DNA from: Zizania palustris
Lineage: Eukaryota > Streptophyta > Magnoliopsida > Poales > Poaceae
Direction of reading: 5' to 3'
Length of the DNA stretch: 64,000 bases
Assembly (NCBI GenBank): GCA_019279435.1
Contig: JAAALK010000283.1
Location: forward strand, 124,001 to 188,000
Both the position numbers and the translations under genes were made by a program. This document shows positions 53,216 to 64,000 of this stretch, one piece after another (the stretch's first letter is position 1; the number at the start of each line of letters is the position of its first letter). The notes below the pieces were generated by a model. That model was not told where the DNA came from. It did no database searches and saw only the letters and a list, made by a program, of their open reading frames with translations.

Positions 53216-54482
53216 ATGCCTCCTAAGCGGAGCGCAACTGGTAACCCTGTTCGGAGGTCCCCTCGGACCTCCGGAGTGATATCTCCAGACATAGTTGAGG
53301 TCGGAGGACCTTCGACGTTTCCTCCACCTCAAACTCCGGAAGGGATTCCCATTCCTCGAGCTCCCGGAGTTCCTCCGCCAACTCCATCTATACTTCGGCC
53401 ACCCGGAGTTCCTCTTCCACCTCAAGTTCCACTTCGAACTGATCCTTACAGTTCTCAAGACCCGGAAGATCCTTCCGGAGGAGATGAAGACAATCTTGGT
53501 GATATGGCCGCTCAAATGGCCAGTCTCCAAGCCGAAGTAGCGAGATGGCGGCAAGAAGCTACAAATAGGCTTCGCTTTTAAGCCATCCCAGTTATTCCTG
53601 AAGTGCCTGAAGATGACGAACCTATCTATCCTGAAGCCCCGGAGAACGCCTCCTTTGATACCGAGTCTCCGCTGCATCCTGAACTGCAAAAAGTTCACTT
53701 CGACCCAAAGTTTAAGACTTCGAAGCTTTGCAAGTATGCCGGAGATGAAGATCCTGGAGAATTTGTCCGATCTTATGCTTTGGCGATTGAAGCCAGTGGA
53801 GGAGTGCGGGACACCATGGCAAAATGTTTCCCCCTGGCTCTTCAAGGAGTAGCTTTGCGATGGTTCTGGTCTTTAAAACCAGGATCAATCAGTTCATGGG
53901 GGCAATTGAAGAAAAAGTTCGTGAGTAACTTCCAGGGCACCTTCGTGCCTCCAATGTTGACGGGAAGTCTTTTCCAGGTGAAGCAGCTCCCTGGAGAAAC
54001 CTTAAGACAATACTTCAAGCGCTTCGCTCATACGAAGTCGCAGATCCGAGGGTTAACTACGTCTTCAGTAGTTGACGCAGCTCAGGAAGGAGTCATTCAT
54101 CCAGGCCTCCTTGATAAACTTCACCGGAAAAGCATATCTTCTGTTTCTCAGCTGATGTCCTATTTTGAAGAATATGCAAGGTCAGAAGAGGGCTGGCTTC
54201 TGAGAACTGCAGCTACTCCGTCCATACTGCAGGAAGTAAAATTGGGAGTGAAAACTTTGGCACAGCCGCAAGGACCTGTCTTCGAAGCTCAGCATGATAG
54301 GAGAAGGGGGCAAAAGCATCCTCGTTCAGAAGTTCTAAACATTGCACCTCCGCAAAAGTTTTCCCAAAGAGCTCCACAACCTTCGGGAAGTAAAACCAGC
54401 AGTTGGAGGCCTCCAGGGAAATCGGCCGGAAAAGGCCAAACTTTTTTCTGCTGCATTCATGGTGAGAACCGAAGTCGCGCTT
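53216..54482 (+). pseudogene. Tat-B gag
   Basis: Starts MPPKRSATGNPVRRSPRTSG and runs through the same Pro-rich start and gag core as Tat-A. A TAA stop at 53579 replaces the CAA found in Tat-A. From 53603 the frame is open (MPEDDEPIYPEAPENASFDT to CCIHGENRSRA) until the junction at 54482. Codons where Tat-A has stops (15036, 15381) are CAA and TGG here. Gag forms the particle. Confidence 0.9.
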
Positions 54483-54715
54483 GACGAAGCCTGCACGTGT
54501 CTTGATGTTGCCCCCAAGCATCATGTCTTGGAGCGCTTTTAACTTTTCATCGATCTCTTCTTAGTCTTCTGCGGGGATATCTTTGAGTGTAGGTGATAAT
54601 ATGTTGCGGTTGTCAATATCCGCGCCTCCTATTGCGTCCATCAGCGGTGTAGACGTAGTAGTCGAAGTAGATGTACCGGTGGCCGATGTAGACGTACTCA
54701 TCATGTTGGCGTAGC
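54483..54715 (-). pseudogene. G3 gag start
   Basis: The minus strand reads MSTSTSATGTSTSTTTSTPL (Ser/Thr-rich), DAIGGADIDNRNILSPTLKD, a stop, then EEIDEKLKALQDMMLGGNIK. Short gag N-terminus; family not recognised. Confidence 0.6.
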
Positions 54716-54743
54716 TCATCCCCAGCGGAGTCGCCAAAAAGTG

Positions 54744-55951
54744 TGTTGACACGAGAACGTGCCCCCGCACTTGGGTTAGTCCGGCGATCCAAAAGTGCAC
54801 GAATACTTAGGGACAGGCCTAAGCGTGACGTAGCACCGACGCCGCGTTCAGACTACCCTTAATAGTGATAAGGGGGGTGGAGTCGCCAGGCAACCAGATT
54901 ACACAAAATAATCCAATTAGCCGAAAGAAATATGTTAAACAGGTTAAAATCAGCAAACCAGTTGGCGCCTAGTGCGAAGCGCCCCGCCGAAGGGTGCTTC
55001 GGCGTCCGAACTGATCCGACCGAAGGTAGACTCTGAACAGATCTGAACACGGTGATCACCTCCGAACAGCGGGGTTCGGCGTGCGATCTCTGATGCAGCG
55101 AATTACACAGTAGTGACACGAAGGCCACACGCGGGTGCAACTTCGTTTGGTGCGGAGTATGTTCGTGGCGAAGTATGTCACGATGGAGTATGCTAGCAGA
55201 GCCTGTTATCGAAGCCTGCGGTCCTGTCAAAGGGTGTCCTAGGGACCTCCGGAACCGATCTCTCACCTCCGGACACCTCCAGCGAAGGGGCTCCGAACGT
55301 GCAAACCTGCAACAGAGATGATGCGAAGTACCAATCCGGCCTTAGGACCGAATTTTGTGAGGTGTTGCACGGGTAGCGAAGGTAGCAATCTATTACGTAG
55401 CTTAGCGGATACTTCACAGGCGAAGTAACAAGGCGATAGCAATCTGTTACGTAGATTAACAGGGACTTCACAGGCGAAGTACCAAGGCTTACAACTGTTC
55501 CGTAGCGGCGGACGGAGGGCTTCCAGGCAAACCCATGAAGAGGTACAGAAAAGTAAAGGTACGATCAAAGCATGGCTTTGGTTTGGTTTGAGTTGGGGGG
55601 CTCTCCACGCCGCCCATGCCTCTCTATTTATAGGGGTTTAACTCCCAATATAATCTGGTATTAATCCGGCTGGATGGAGATAAAGATTGAGCTGGCGATG
55701 CAAACAGCTCTATCTCTACCGAGGTGGGCTTCGGCTAGGCCCATCGAGGCCCGCTCCTCGGGCCAAAACTTTGGTAGCGTGGGCTTCAGCCAGGCCCGTC
55801 GAGGCTGGCTCCTCGGGCCGAAGCTTCGGTAGCGTGGGCTTCGGCCCTATAGGGCTTCAGACAGATCCTAGACATGTGTACTTTTGGCCCAAATCACCAA
55901 AAATTGATATTTTGATAATTTATCCATTACTACCATTTTTTGCTATCAACA
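54744..55951 (-). repeat. G3 5' LTR (1208 bp)
   Basis: Plus-strand ends TGTTGACACG and TATCAACA. The minus-strand TATA box CCTATAAATAG lies at 55624-55634. Two tandem arrays lie inside: a 54-bp unit at 55384-55491 (AGCAATCTrTTACGTAG ...) and a 55-bp unit starting at 55724, 55779 and 55834 (GTGGGCTTCrGC ...). Confidence 0.83.
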
Positions 55952-56008
55952 CTTACTTTTTAATCTTCTTTCATCTTGGATTGTCAATGCACTCATCAAG
56001 GGGGAGAT

Positions 56009-57476
56009 TGAGAAACCAAGTGAGGTTTTCACTGTGGTTCAAGTTTATGATGAGTGATTGATGAAGTTGGCTATGATGTTCGTGTATGAGTTTCTTGGAA
56101 GTGTGTGTGTGTGTCTGTGCTTGTCTCATGTGTGGAGGGTTGAGATACTTGTCAACTATCGATGGCAAGGGATCAGGGTTATACAGGGAGTCTAATGCCA
56201 GATGGTCGAGGATGCTAGTCGGAGTTGAAAGTGACCTCAGATGTACGCATGGAGATGAAGCAGGACATGGGATAACGGTTGATCGAGACAAGGTGTCATT
56301 CGAGTCAGTGAAAGGGAAGCCAGTACAAGAGACAAGGCAGCTCGAGGGATCAAGAGCGGGAGAGACTTTCTGGTAGTCGAGTTCGCGGACTGACGACGAT
56401 CGTCGATGATCTGAGAGGCTTTGTCGGTTTTTGCTGAAAACTATCTCATCTCTAAATGTTTTTAAATTCCAATAATTAGGAGTTTATTTTTGTTTAGTAA
56501 TTTAGATTAAGCGTAAACTTTTAGTATTTTTTGGAATTGTCAAAATTCTAAAAATATATTAAAAGTATAGGGTCAAAGTTGTAATAAACTAGTGTCAAAA
56601 CTTGTGTATTTTTTAGAATTTATAATTCTGAAAATATACCATGTCATTAGGGTAAATACTACCAACTTTAACCCTAGGGTGAGCCTATTTAAAGGCCTCC
56701 ATGCCCAAGGGTTAGGGTTGCCCACTCATCTTTAGAACCAGAAATTTTCTTTCAACTATGTTGTCATCTTCTCAAAAATTTCTGCTCATCCTTATGGATT
56801 GAATCTTTGCAACTTGTTGATCCAATTTGGATTTTTATTTCCTACATGTTACTTCTTACGAGGTACAGTATGCAGCAGTACCGTGGCTTGTGTCACTGGG
56901 AAGAAAAAGATCGCAGGCACTTGTTTTCTGCTTCCAAACTAGTTGCTTCAATTTCTTTCAAGCTTTTTCTTTGTCTAGTTTTTTGATTTCCCTTCCCTGT
57001 GTGTCTTTTGCTTACAGAAAATAGTGCACTACAGTATTATTTCGTTATCCACTGAGAATCAAACAATTGCTGAATTTTCCTCACTACTTTCGGAAGAACA
57101 CAGTGCGCCGCCATCTTAATTTTTGTCTTCTGAATGTACTTTGCGCCGTCATGTCTAGAGAACTTTCAGGAAGAGAAAAGTTCATCTGGCTTGTTTTGTT
57201 TAACTGTTGATAGAAAGTTTCTTTGCAGATTTGGCGGTTCTTCCTAAATAGAGTTGGAGTATATACTTGTTCTGGATCTCTGAATTATTCTTAGAACTGC
57301 ACAAGTATCCCATGCCAGAGTGTGAATAGTCGGTGCTGATGAACACTACAAGAAACATCGCACCACCAGGAGCAACCAGGCAGAAGAGAAGCACTACAGG
57401 TGCATAATTTCTTCTGAGAACACACTATTGACTGGTTTCTATTTGGATCATTCAATTTTTCTTCAAAGATCATTCA
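56009..57476 (+). repeat. SIRE-like 3' LTR, left part
   Basis: Starts TGAGAAACCAAG after the purine tract. Noncoding; T-rich leader after the TATA-like box. Interrupted at ATTCA (57472-57476). Confidence 0.68.
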
Positions 57477-60400
57477 TGTCACGCCCCGATTTAATAAATC
57501 AAGACCTTTATTGAAATTCCATAGAAAATCAATAAAACAAGACGTTCATCATGCGACCACGTACAATACGAGCAATCATTCACGGTTCGTAGACCGTATT
57601 AGTATAAAAGTGAATAAAGGTGAAGAGAAACTAATAAAACAAAGGGTCCTAGATGAACGCATCCTTCCAGTCTGGCCTTGACTGGTTTGCTACTCCAGAC
57701 CGTCACCCTTCTCATAGTAGACTGCCTCTGGTGGTGTAAGTCAACGAGGGTGAGTACAATCGTACTCAGCAAGCCACCGAATGCAATTATAATGCAAGGT
57801 AATAACAAGGAAGGTAGTGGCTTACTTTTGCGGAAAAACACAATTTGTAAAGCAAGTAATGTAATCAGGTTATTAATGCAGAAAAGTAAACATGAGTTTG
57901 TGCATCATCTTTCATCATCTTCTACCTCGAGGAGTACAGTCAGCCCACCCTCGCTCAACAGTCCTTACATGCAATGAATAACACATACATTCACATAATA
58001 GTAAACTAACTGCGAGAGGTCACACAACTCGCCCTTAACCGTGGGCTCGGCTTTTCGAAAAGATTTATTTACTCTGATCAGAGGTGTACTACTGTACCCA
58101 CAAGGCACTCATTTCCCGCACACCGTAGTGTGTTAAATGACTCCTGTCACGAGAAGCTCGTGCCAAAACCTTCAGCATGGAACGCACCAATTCGATAACA
58201 CCCTCTTATAGGTTTCGTATGGTTTCCTAGTCACTTCGGGCCACACCATACCCCCCTGAGCCACGTTGGTACAAGTCACCCGCAGGTTACCCCTTATACC
58301 CCTCCACTATGGTGTTACAAGTTGGTACGATTCATACCTCCAGTTAGAACTTACCCACTAGACTTGTGGTTAGTACGGAAGTGCTTTGTAACAGATCCCG
58401 CAGACCGGTCCTTATAGTGCCCCGGGTGTGACCAACCAATTCCCTAGCTTGCACCCGGAACCCACCATACTTATAACATAGCCAACTCCAACAGAGTCCA
58501 GAGATGAGAATAATGGGGAAATACATATAGTAGAATCCATCTATCTACGACTCATTCTTTTTATCCTATAGCAGTTGTGTCGGTACATTGGACACTAGCT
58601 AATATAATATTTGTAGAGAGACAAGGAGTGTTGGCTCAATAAGCATGGCTTGGGTTTGCACACAAGGACGGGGATCTAATAAATATAGTGTAGGGCTTGA
58701 TATTTGACTAATGCAATATTATCCTATGAGTTATAGCGATAATTTATTAAAACAGGGGCTCAATGATGATCAAAATGGGGGTTGTGACTTGCCTTGATCC
58801 GCGAATGGTGAAGGTGGAACCTCGGGATAAGACTCCGGATCGTCAACGGCAATGTAGTCTTCTTGACACGGAAAAGTAAATACGACATTCCATAAACAAT
58901 CCAAAAATCAACCATACAAGCATACATGTTTTTGTTAGATTAAGTAAGGAGATAGGGTCTTATTTTTTAGGGAATTGTTACTTAAATACTTAGGGTTAGT
59001 TTTTAAAGAGGTTTCTGAATTTTATAAATTGATATAAGTATTTTGTTCTAAGAGGCTTTTATTTTCTCTTTTAGAGATGCATTAAAAAGATATAAAATAG
59101 CCTTAATGTTTTTATTGCAGTAAATAGAGTGAAATTAAGTTATTATGTCTTCTGAAGTTATTATATAAGTTTTTATGATATTTTTATAAAGTGTTAACTT
59201 TTTATTATATGAATTACTTATTTTTCTTAAAAGGGCCTTTGAAATATTATTTAATAAAATAACATGGACAAAATGGACATTCTATTTTTATTGTATTAAA
59301 AACAGTGAAATGGAGTCATTATATCCTCTGAAATTAATATATAAATTTTGAAGGGTTTTTCTGAATTATTTAAAATTAAATCCTAAAGGGGACTTTTCTT
59401 TATTATTTAATAAAATTATTATGTGCCAAATAAACATATTGTTTTTATTGCATAAAAGTGTAGAGAATAAAAATACAAATTTTCCAGAATTAAAATTGTC
59501 AAATTTGGAGTTAATTTGAGCAAGATATGAATTTTTGAAGTTTAAACTATTTTCTGAATTTTATTTAAACCAGAAAACAGTCTTGGGTCCACGGTGAGCC
59601 AGGCCCACCATGGACCTACGCACTGTGCGCGTGGACCAGCCCGATCTGGACCGTTGGATCCAGATCCAACGGTCGGTGGTGGGGCGGGGGCGTTTAAGTG
59701 AGATCCAACGGCCACAAGCCTTGATACTCGTTCGGCGAGTTGAACGGCCCCGATTAAACCTGACGGGGTTATAATCCGAACCGTCCGCATCGGATCGAAT
59801 GGCCCAGATCCTGTCTGGCACGGCACGGACTGAAAGGGGTAAATTACCCTTCTTCTCTAGCTCCGGCGACACAACAGCGGCAGATCCCCAGCGACAGCAA
59901 GGTCCCAAGGCGCGGCTAAGGCTAAAAATGGAAAGAGGGGCAAAAGGGGGTTCCCGTCATACCGACGACGACGACGATGGAGTAGTGGCGGTGGCTGGCG
60001 TCGAGGAGAGGGCGGCGGTGCTCTTCGAGATCGACGGCGGCGAGGTGTTTCGGCGGTCTTCACGGCCAACCGAGGCGAGATCGGGGAAGGGTGAGCGACG
60101 GCGGTCCCGACGGTGTCGACGGCGAGGGCGGCGGTGGTTCGAAGCACCGGCGATGGGCTACCGGAGGGGAAACAGGGGAAAAACCCTGGAAAGGGGTGGC
60201 GGCCTTCGGGATTGCGAGAACTTGGGCTCTACCATCGTGGCGGAGTGCGGAGAGGGTGGGAGGCCTTTTATAGGGGCTCGCCGGAGTCTAACTGGAAGGA
60301 AACCGGAGAAATCCCATGGTCTCCGGCGAGCTTGCCATACATGCGATAACCGGCCATCTATGGCGAAAACACGTGGGAATAGGGCGAAAGAGATCACCGG

Positions 60401-61138
60401 CGAGAGGGGAAGGTGATCCGGTGCTCGATTTAGCGAATCCGGCCTGCCGACGGCGGATTAGGAAAGGGGGGTCACCGGATTTGGAAAGGGATCCCCCTTC
60501 CGTCGGAGAAGACGACTCCGACAGGTGGCCCCCACCTGTCGGCGGGCGAACGCGAAGGGGCATGACATAGAGACGCGGGCCATGCTTGGCAGCGACCGAG
60601 CGAGGGGAGCGGAGGCTGACCAGTGGGCCCTAGGCGGGTGCGGTGCGCGGAAGAGAGAGGCTGGGGCGCCGACCTGCGGGCCCGGGATGTAAGCGGCGGA
60701 AAGGGGGCGAGCGGGAGGCTGCCATGTGGGCCTGGCGGGGCATGGCGCGCAGGAGAGAGGGAGGGGGAGTGCTGACAGGGTGGCCCCACCGGTCAGCGGC
60801 TGAGGCGGATGGATCGGGCCGGGCTAGATGAAATTCAGGGTTGCGGCCCAATAAGCTTTAAAATGTATTTTTTATTTAAAATAATTCCAGAAATTCATAT
60901 ATTCTTTTAGGACTTGAAGCACTGTGGGTAAAATTTTGTAAAAATTCTCAAAATATTTCTTGGCCTCTAGATTCCACCATAAATTTTTTAGCTTCAGATT
61001 TGAATTATTTCTCCCTGTTTTGCTTTAATTGGGTTCTCTTAGCCTTTTTTGTAATTACATAAATCATTTTATTCCAGAAAATTTATTTTCCTCATTTTTA
61101 TTTTATTTTTAATTCCGGGGCTGTTACAATTCACTACA
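57477..61138 (-). repeat. Solo LTR of a long-LTR gypsy family (3662 bp)
   Basis: Plus-strand ends TGTCACGCC and CTGTTACA, flanked by the exact 5-bp duplication ATTCA (57472-57476, 61139-61143). No internal region, so it is a solo LTR left by recombination. It is related to the G4 LTR by ends, order of motifs (ACCTTTATTGAA, GTACTACTGTACCCACAAGGC-like segment, GCAGACCGGTCCTTATAGTGC-like segment) and the GC-rich 1-kb part. A minus-strand TATA box (CCTATAAAAGG) lies near 60265-60275. Open stretches at 59.8-60.8 kb are products of GC richness. Confidence 0.92.
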
Positions 61139-61671
61139 ATGAAGTTTTGAGTATCTGATCTATTTTGGTTCAGTATTGTTCTGAAGTCATTTTTGGTTAT
61201 GGCTCTATTGAACTGTCTTTTGAATTGTGCTGAATCAGTACACTCTTGCTGCAATATTACATTCTCTGATGTGATTCATGATGTTGTCCCAGTTGAGCAA
61301 CAGCATTGGTGAAGTTTTGTTGTGATTTTGTGTTTGACGTAAGTGATGTTTAGATTTATCCACAATTGTTCATCATTCAGGCCAAGAACAAAAATTACTT
61401 TAGCCTGATTTTTGGTTCTTGCTCTGTGCTTCTTTGCGGTGAATGTTTCACTTATTTAGCAAGTACCTCTACATTTCACTTGTAACTGAAGCTTTAATTC
61501 TATCAAAAACCAAATTTGATAGTTCAAATTCATTTGAAAACTTCTATTGGTTATCAATTTGAATTCTCAATTTTAGAGGAGCGTTGGGTGTTTTGAAATA
61601 GGCCATCTAATTCACAAAAATTAGTCGAGGCACCTATTCACCCCCCTCTAGTTGCCCATTCCAATCCCACA
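61139..61671 (+). repeat. SIRE-like 3' LTR, right part
   Basis: Continues the LTR after the ATTCA duplication and ends near CCAATCCCACA. The exact end is uncertain by about 15 bp because G2 sequence follows directly. Confidence 0.6.
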
Positions 61672-62585
61672 ACCTCTCTACGTTAAGGGGCACATCGACG
61701 TGAAGCCAATCTCGAGGATGCTTGTAGATAGAGACGCCACCGTCAACTTGATATCATACTCTTTGCTAAAGAAGCTAAGTAAGAATGAAGATGACCTGAT
61801 GAGTACCAACTTGATGCTCAACGGCTTCAACAACGAGAGCTCCGAGGCCAAGGACGTACTTTCTTTGGAGCTGACGGTGGGCAACAAGACGTTGTCGATG
61901 GCATTCTTCGTCGTCGATGTGCAAGGTAACTGTAGTGTGCTACTTGGGCGTTATTGGATTCACGCGAATTGTTGTATCCTGTCTACTTTGCACTAGTGCC
62001 TAATTCAGTGGGATGATGATGATGTGGAGATCGTACCAGCTGACATTTCAGCCTAGGTTGCTTTGGCCGATGTGTCTATTGACGTCATTCATGATAAAGT
62101 AGAATGCTTGCCAGGTAGAGATCTCTTAGACTACGACTTTGTTAGTGTGTCTAAGGGACGTTTTGTTCCCATGTCTAAAAAGTCGGCTGGTGTAGCTCGA
62201 CTGTCTTTGATCTAGTAGTCATGTCTAGTAAGAGTAATCCTGATTGGCTAAAGTTTTCTGTGGAACAATATCGGTCTTCTAAAGACGGTATTGCTGAAGC
62301 CATTGAAGATTTTAGCGAAGTAGAAAAGTTAGGTCAAGGTTTGCATCGGCCAATCCTCTAGAAGAGATCGATATAGGCGATGGTAGCATTCTAAGGCTGA
62401 CTTTTGTAAACAAAAATTTGCAGGCTGATGAAAAGGCTGAAGTAATAAAGTTGCTTCGGTCGTATGTCGATTGTTTTGCATGGGAGTATAGTGAAATGCC
62501 CGGACTAAGCCGTGAGATCGTGGAGCATCGGCTACCTATTAAACCCGGGTTTAGGCCTTATAAATAGCTCCCTCATCACTTTAAT
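61672..62585 (+). pseudogene. G2 protease and protease/RT linker
   Basis: PLYVKGHIDVKPISRMLVDR, DATVNLISYSLLKKL to SVLLGRYWIHANCC (to 61996) is a gypsy aspartic protease. The active site reads VDRDA where VDGGA is usual, so the first Gly is Arg and the second Asp; it is unlikely to work. The linker to 62585 has several stops; CFAWEYSEMPGLSREIVEHR, LPIKPGFRPY leads into reverse transcriptase. Confidence 0.8.
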
Positions 62586-64000
62586 TTGGCTCTGTATGAC
62601 CTAGTAAAAGAGGAGATAGAACGATTACTCAAGGCTGAGTTTATTAGGCCATGCAGGTATGCTGAATGGGTTGCTAATATTGTGCCTGTAGAGAAGAAAG
62701 GGAGTGGCAAGATTTGCGTGTGTACCGATTTCAGGGATTTAAACAAGGCCATTCCGAAGTACGAGTACCCCATGTCAATAGCCGACATGTTGATCAACGA
62801 TGCTTCAGGACACAAGGTACTAAGTTTTCTTGATGGCAACACTAGTTATAATCAAATATTTATGGACGAAGAGGACGTCTACAAGACAACCTTTCGATGC
62901 CCTGGTTTTGTCGGCTTGTTTGAGTGGGTTGTTATGACTTTTGGTTTAAAGAATGCTGGCGCTACATATCAACGTGCTATGAACTTGATCTTTCATGACT
63001 TGCTAGGAGTTATGCTAGAGGTCTACATAGATGATGTTGTAGTCAAATTGGATGCTATGGGAAACCATTTAGCCGATTTGAGAGTTGCTTTTGATAGGAT
63101 GCGTCAGTATGGCTTAAAGATGAATCTACTCAAGTGTTCTTTTGGCGTGTCGACGGGCAAGTTCTTAGGATTCATGATTCATGAAAGAGGTATTGAGATT
63201 GATCCTAAGAGGCTTGAGAAGATTAAGAACTTTGAAGCGCCGACATGTAAGAGAGGTGCAAAAGTTACTAGGGAAGGTTAATTATTTGTGTCGTTTTATA
63301 TCTAATGTGTCTGGAAAAATAGACGCTTTTGTGGCCATACTTCGGCTAAAGTACGAAGCCGAATTCACTTGGGGGGCAAGTAAGCAACGCGCGTTTGAGA
63401 AAAATTAAAGAGTGCTTGTCATCACCACCCGTGGTAAGAGCACCAAACGTCAAGATTCCGTTTCGGCTATACGTTTCGGCTAACTCAGGAAGTGGAAGGA
63501 AAAGAGTACATCATCACATTCTTGAGTCGCCGCCTATTGAATGTCGAGACAAGTTAGTGTTTTTAGAGCGTTTGTGTTTATCACTTTATTACGCATGTAC
63601 CAAACTCCACCACTATCTTCTATCCGACACATGTATTGTTAATTGTCAAACTACTGTTATAAAGTACATGTTGCTAAAGATGATTCTAAGTGGGATAATC
63701 AGAAAGTTGGCTTATTCTTTAATTGAGTACGATTTGGCTTACGAACCCTTAAAAACTATGAAAGACCAAGTCGTCGCAAATTTTATAGTTGATCACCATG
63801 TAGATGTCAATTGGGGTAGTGATACTGCTTTGATTGAGGTAATACCATGGAAACTTCACTTTGATTGTTCGGCTTGCAAGAGTGGCCAAGGTGTTGGAGT
63901 TGTGCTCATATCACATAGTGGTATGAGTTTCGAGACCTCGGCCCGGTTAGAATTTCCTTGTACTAATAATCAAGCCGAATACGAAAATTTATTGCTATGA
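62586..64000 (+). pseudogene. G2 reverse transcriptase and RNase H start (second copy)
   Basis: LVKEEIERLLKAEFIRPCRY, ICVCTDFRDLNKAIPKYEYP, LSFLDGNTSYNQIF (motif A Asp), MTFGLKNAGATYQ, LEVYIDDVVVK (YIDD), FLGFMIHERGIEIDPKRLEK. Frameshifts near 63245 and 63400 separate VQKLLGKVNYLCRFISNVSG and IKECLSSPPVVRAPNVKIPF. The connection FLERLCLSLYYACTKLHHYL and the RNase H start (LHFDCSACKSGQGVGVVLIS, LEFPCTNNQAEYENLLL) run to the window end. The RNase H first Asp (HFDCS) is kept. Confidence 0.9.

Larger units (their letters stand above)
52663..54482 (+). mobile_element. Tat-B: second Tat copy, 5' end only
   Basis: 5' LTR (52663-53153), primer site and gag, all close to Tat-A. It ends abruptly inside gag at about 54482 at a junction with the minus-strand gypsy G3. 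Because it retains the LTR end and gag start deleted in Tat-A, it serves as reference for the family. Confidence 0.92.
54483..55951 (-). mobile_element. Ty3/gypsy G3, 5' end, minus strand
   Basis: The LTR 54744-55951, primer site 54719-54736 (minus TGGCGACTCCGCTGGGGA) and gag start (54483-54715) read leftwards. The element ends at the junction with Tat-B at about 54482. On the right the LTR abuts SIRE-like sequence. Confidence 0.82.
55952..61671 (+). mobile_element. SIRE/Maximus-like Ty1/copia 3' end (LTR split by a solo LTR)
   Basis: Purine tract CAAGGGGGAGAT (55997-56008) is preceded by ATTGTCAATGCACTCAT, typical of SIRE-like copia. The LTR then runs 56009-57476 and 61139-61671, ending in the characteristic CACCTATTCACCCCCCTCTAG ... 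CCCACA. TATA-like CTATTTAAAGG lies at 56695. The rest of the element is missing left of 55952. The LTR abuts the G2 copy on the right, presumably its insertion target. Confidence 0.7.
61672..64000 (+). mobile_element. Ty3/gypsy G2 second copy, plus strand, runs off the window
   Basis: Protease, a linker, reverse transcriptase and the RNase H start follow in gypsy order, very close to the minus-strand copy at 27.8-30.7 kb (for example LSFLDGN, LEVYIDDVVVK, QKLLGKVNYL). It begins where the SIRE-like LTR ends and has no LTR of its own in the window. Confidence 0.88.

Noticed and set aside
56827..57024. Possible host exon after the T-rich leader
   Set aside because: No splice-site set, no conserved motif, and position inside a SIRE-like LTR.
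59799..60416. 205-codon open stretch, Arg/Gly-rich
   Set aside because: It lies wholly inside the solo LTR and has no recognisable domain.
1..64000. A new defence, biosynthetic or toxin-type gene system
   Set aside because: All coding sequence that can be recognised is transposon-derived, apart from one host gene tail. No clusters of unrelated enzymes, CRISPR repeats or toxin genes are present.

Overview
This is repeat-dominated nuclear DNA from a plant, almost certainly a grass. The evidence is the set of element families: Tat-type Ty3/gypsy elements carrying an antisense gene, an Angela/BARE-type copia element, a SIRE-type copia LTR, very long gypsy LTRs, a CACTA transposon with TNP2-like and TNPA-like genes, a Tourist-like MITE and a 343-bp SMART/TRIM-type miniature retrotransposon. 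The genus cannot be settled from the sequence alone. There is no bacterial, organellar or phage signature.

Left block, 1-12.5 kb: a decayed copia family (called C1 here) occurs as two minus-strand fragments (1-2740 and 7912-9307, including one LTR at 8184-8550) and one plus-strand, internally deleted fragment (11.5-12.15 kb). A complete but mutated plus-strand copia element (C2, 2741-7911, target duplication GGAAC) sits in the C1 protease region. C2 itself carries a SMART-like element with two identical 87-bp LTRs (3284-3626). A minus-strand Tat fragment (Tat-1, 9308-11.48 kb) contributes an LTR and part of an antisense gene.

Gene block, 12.5-27.3 kb: five plus-strand exons (12517-12588, 12896-13138, 26540-26652, 26757-26849, 27147-27288) splice in frame into the last about 220 codons of an ordinary host protein. 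It resembles the C-terminal substrate-binding region of SET-domain (Rubisco-LSMT-like) methyltransferases. Intron 2 is 13.4 kb because it holds a Tourist-like MITE and an 11.9-kb Tat element (Tat-A). Tat-A has one gag-pol frame broken by stops, a TIR transposon (hAT-like) inside integrase, a 58-61-bp minisatellite, and a spliced minus-strand gene with its own TATA box.

Middle block, 27.8-38.5 kb: a minus-strand gypsy pol (G2) is interrupted by a 5.6-kb CACTA element (TTG target duplication) and then by an Angela-like copia 3' end, whose LTR carries seven copies of a TCGGAAnTTCCGA palindrome.

Right block, 38.5-64 kb: a long-LTR gypsy element with gag but no pol (G4, minus) is interrupted by a complete CRM-like chromovirus (42601-50064, minus, target duplication GGTCT). 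The right LTR of G4 is cut by a second Tat copy (Tat-B), which is fused to the 5' end of another minus gypsy (G3). Then come a SIRE-like 3' LTR split by a 3.66-kb solo LTR (target duplication ATTCA), and a plus-strand G2 copy running off the window.

Nearly all transposon genes here are broken by stops and frameshifts. Where copies can be compared, the stops are C-to-T type changes. The parts with most biology left to explain are the antisense Tat genes, the palindrome arrays in LTR and pol sequence, the pol III-like boxes in the SMART element, and the host gene that still has clean splice sites around a 13-kb intron.
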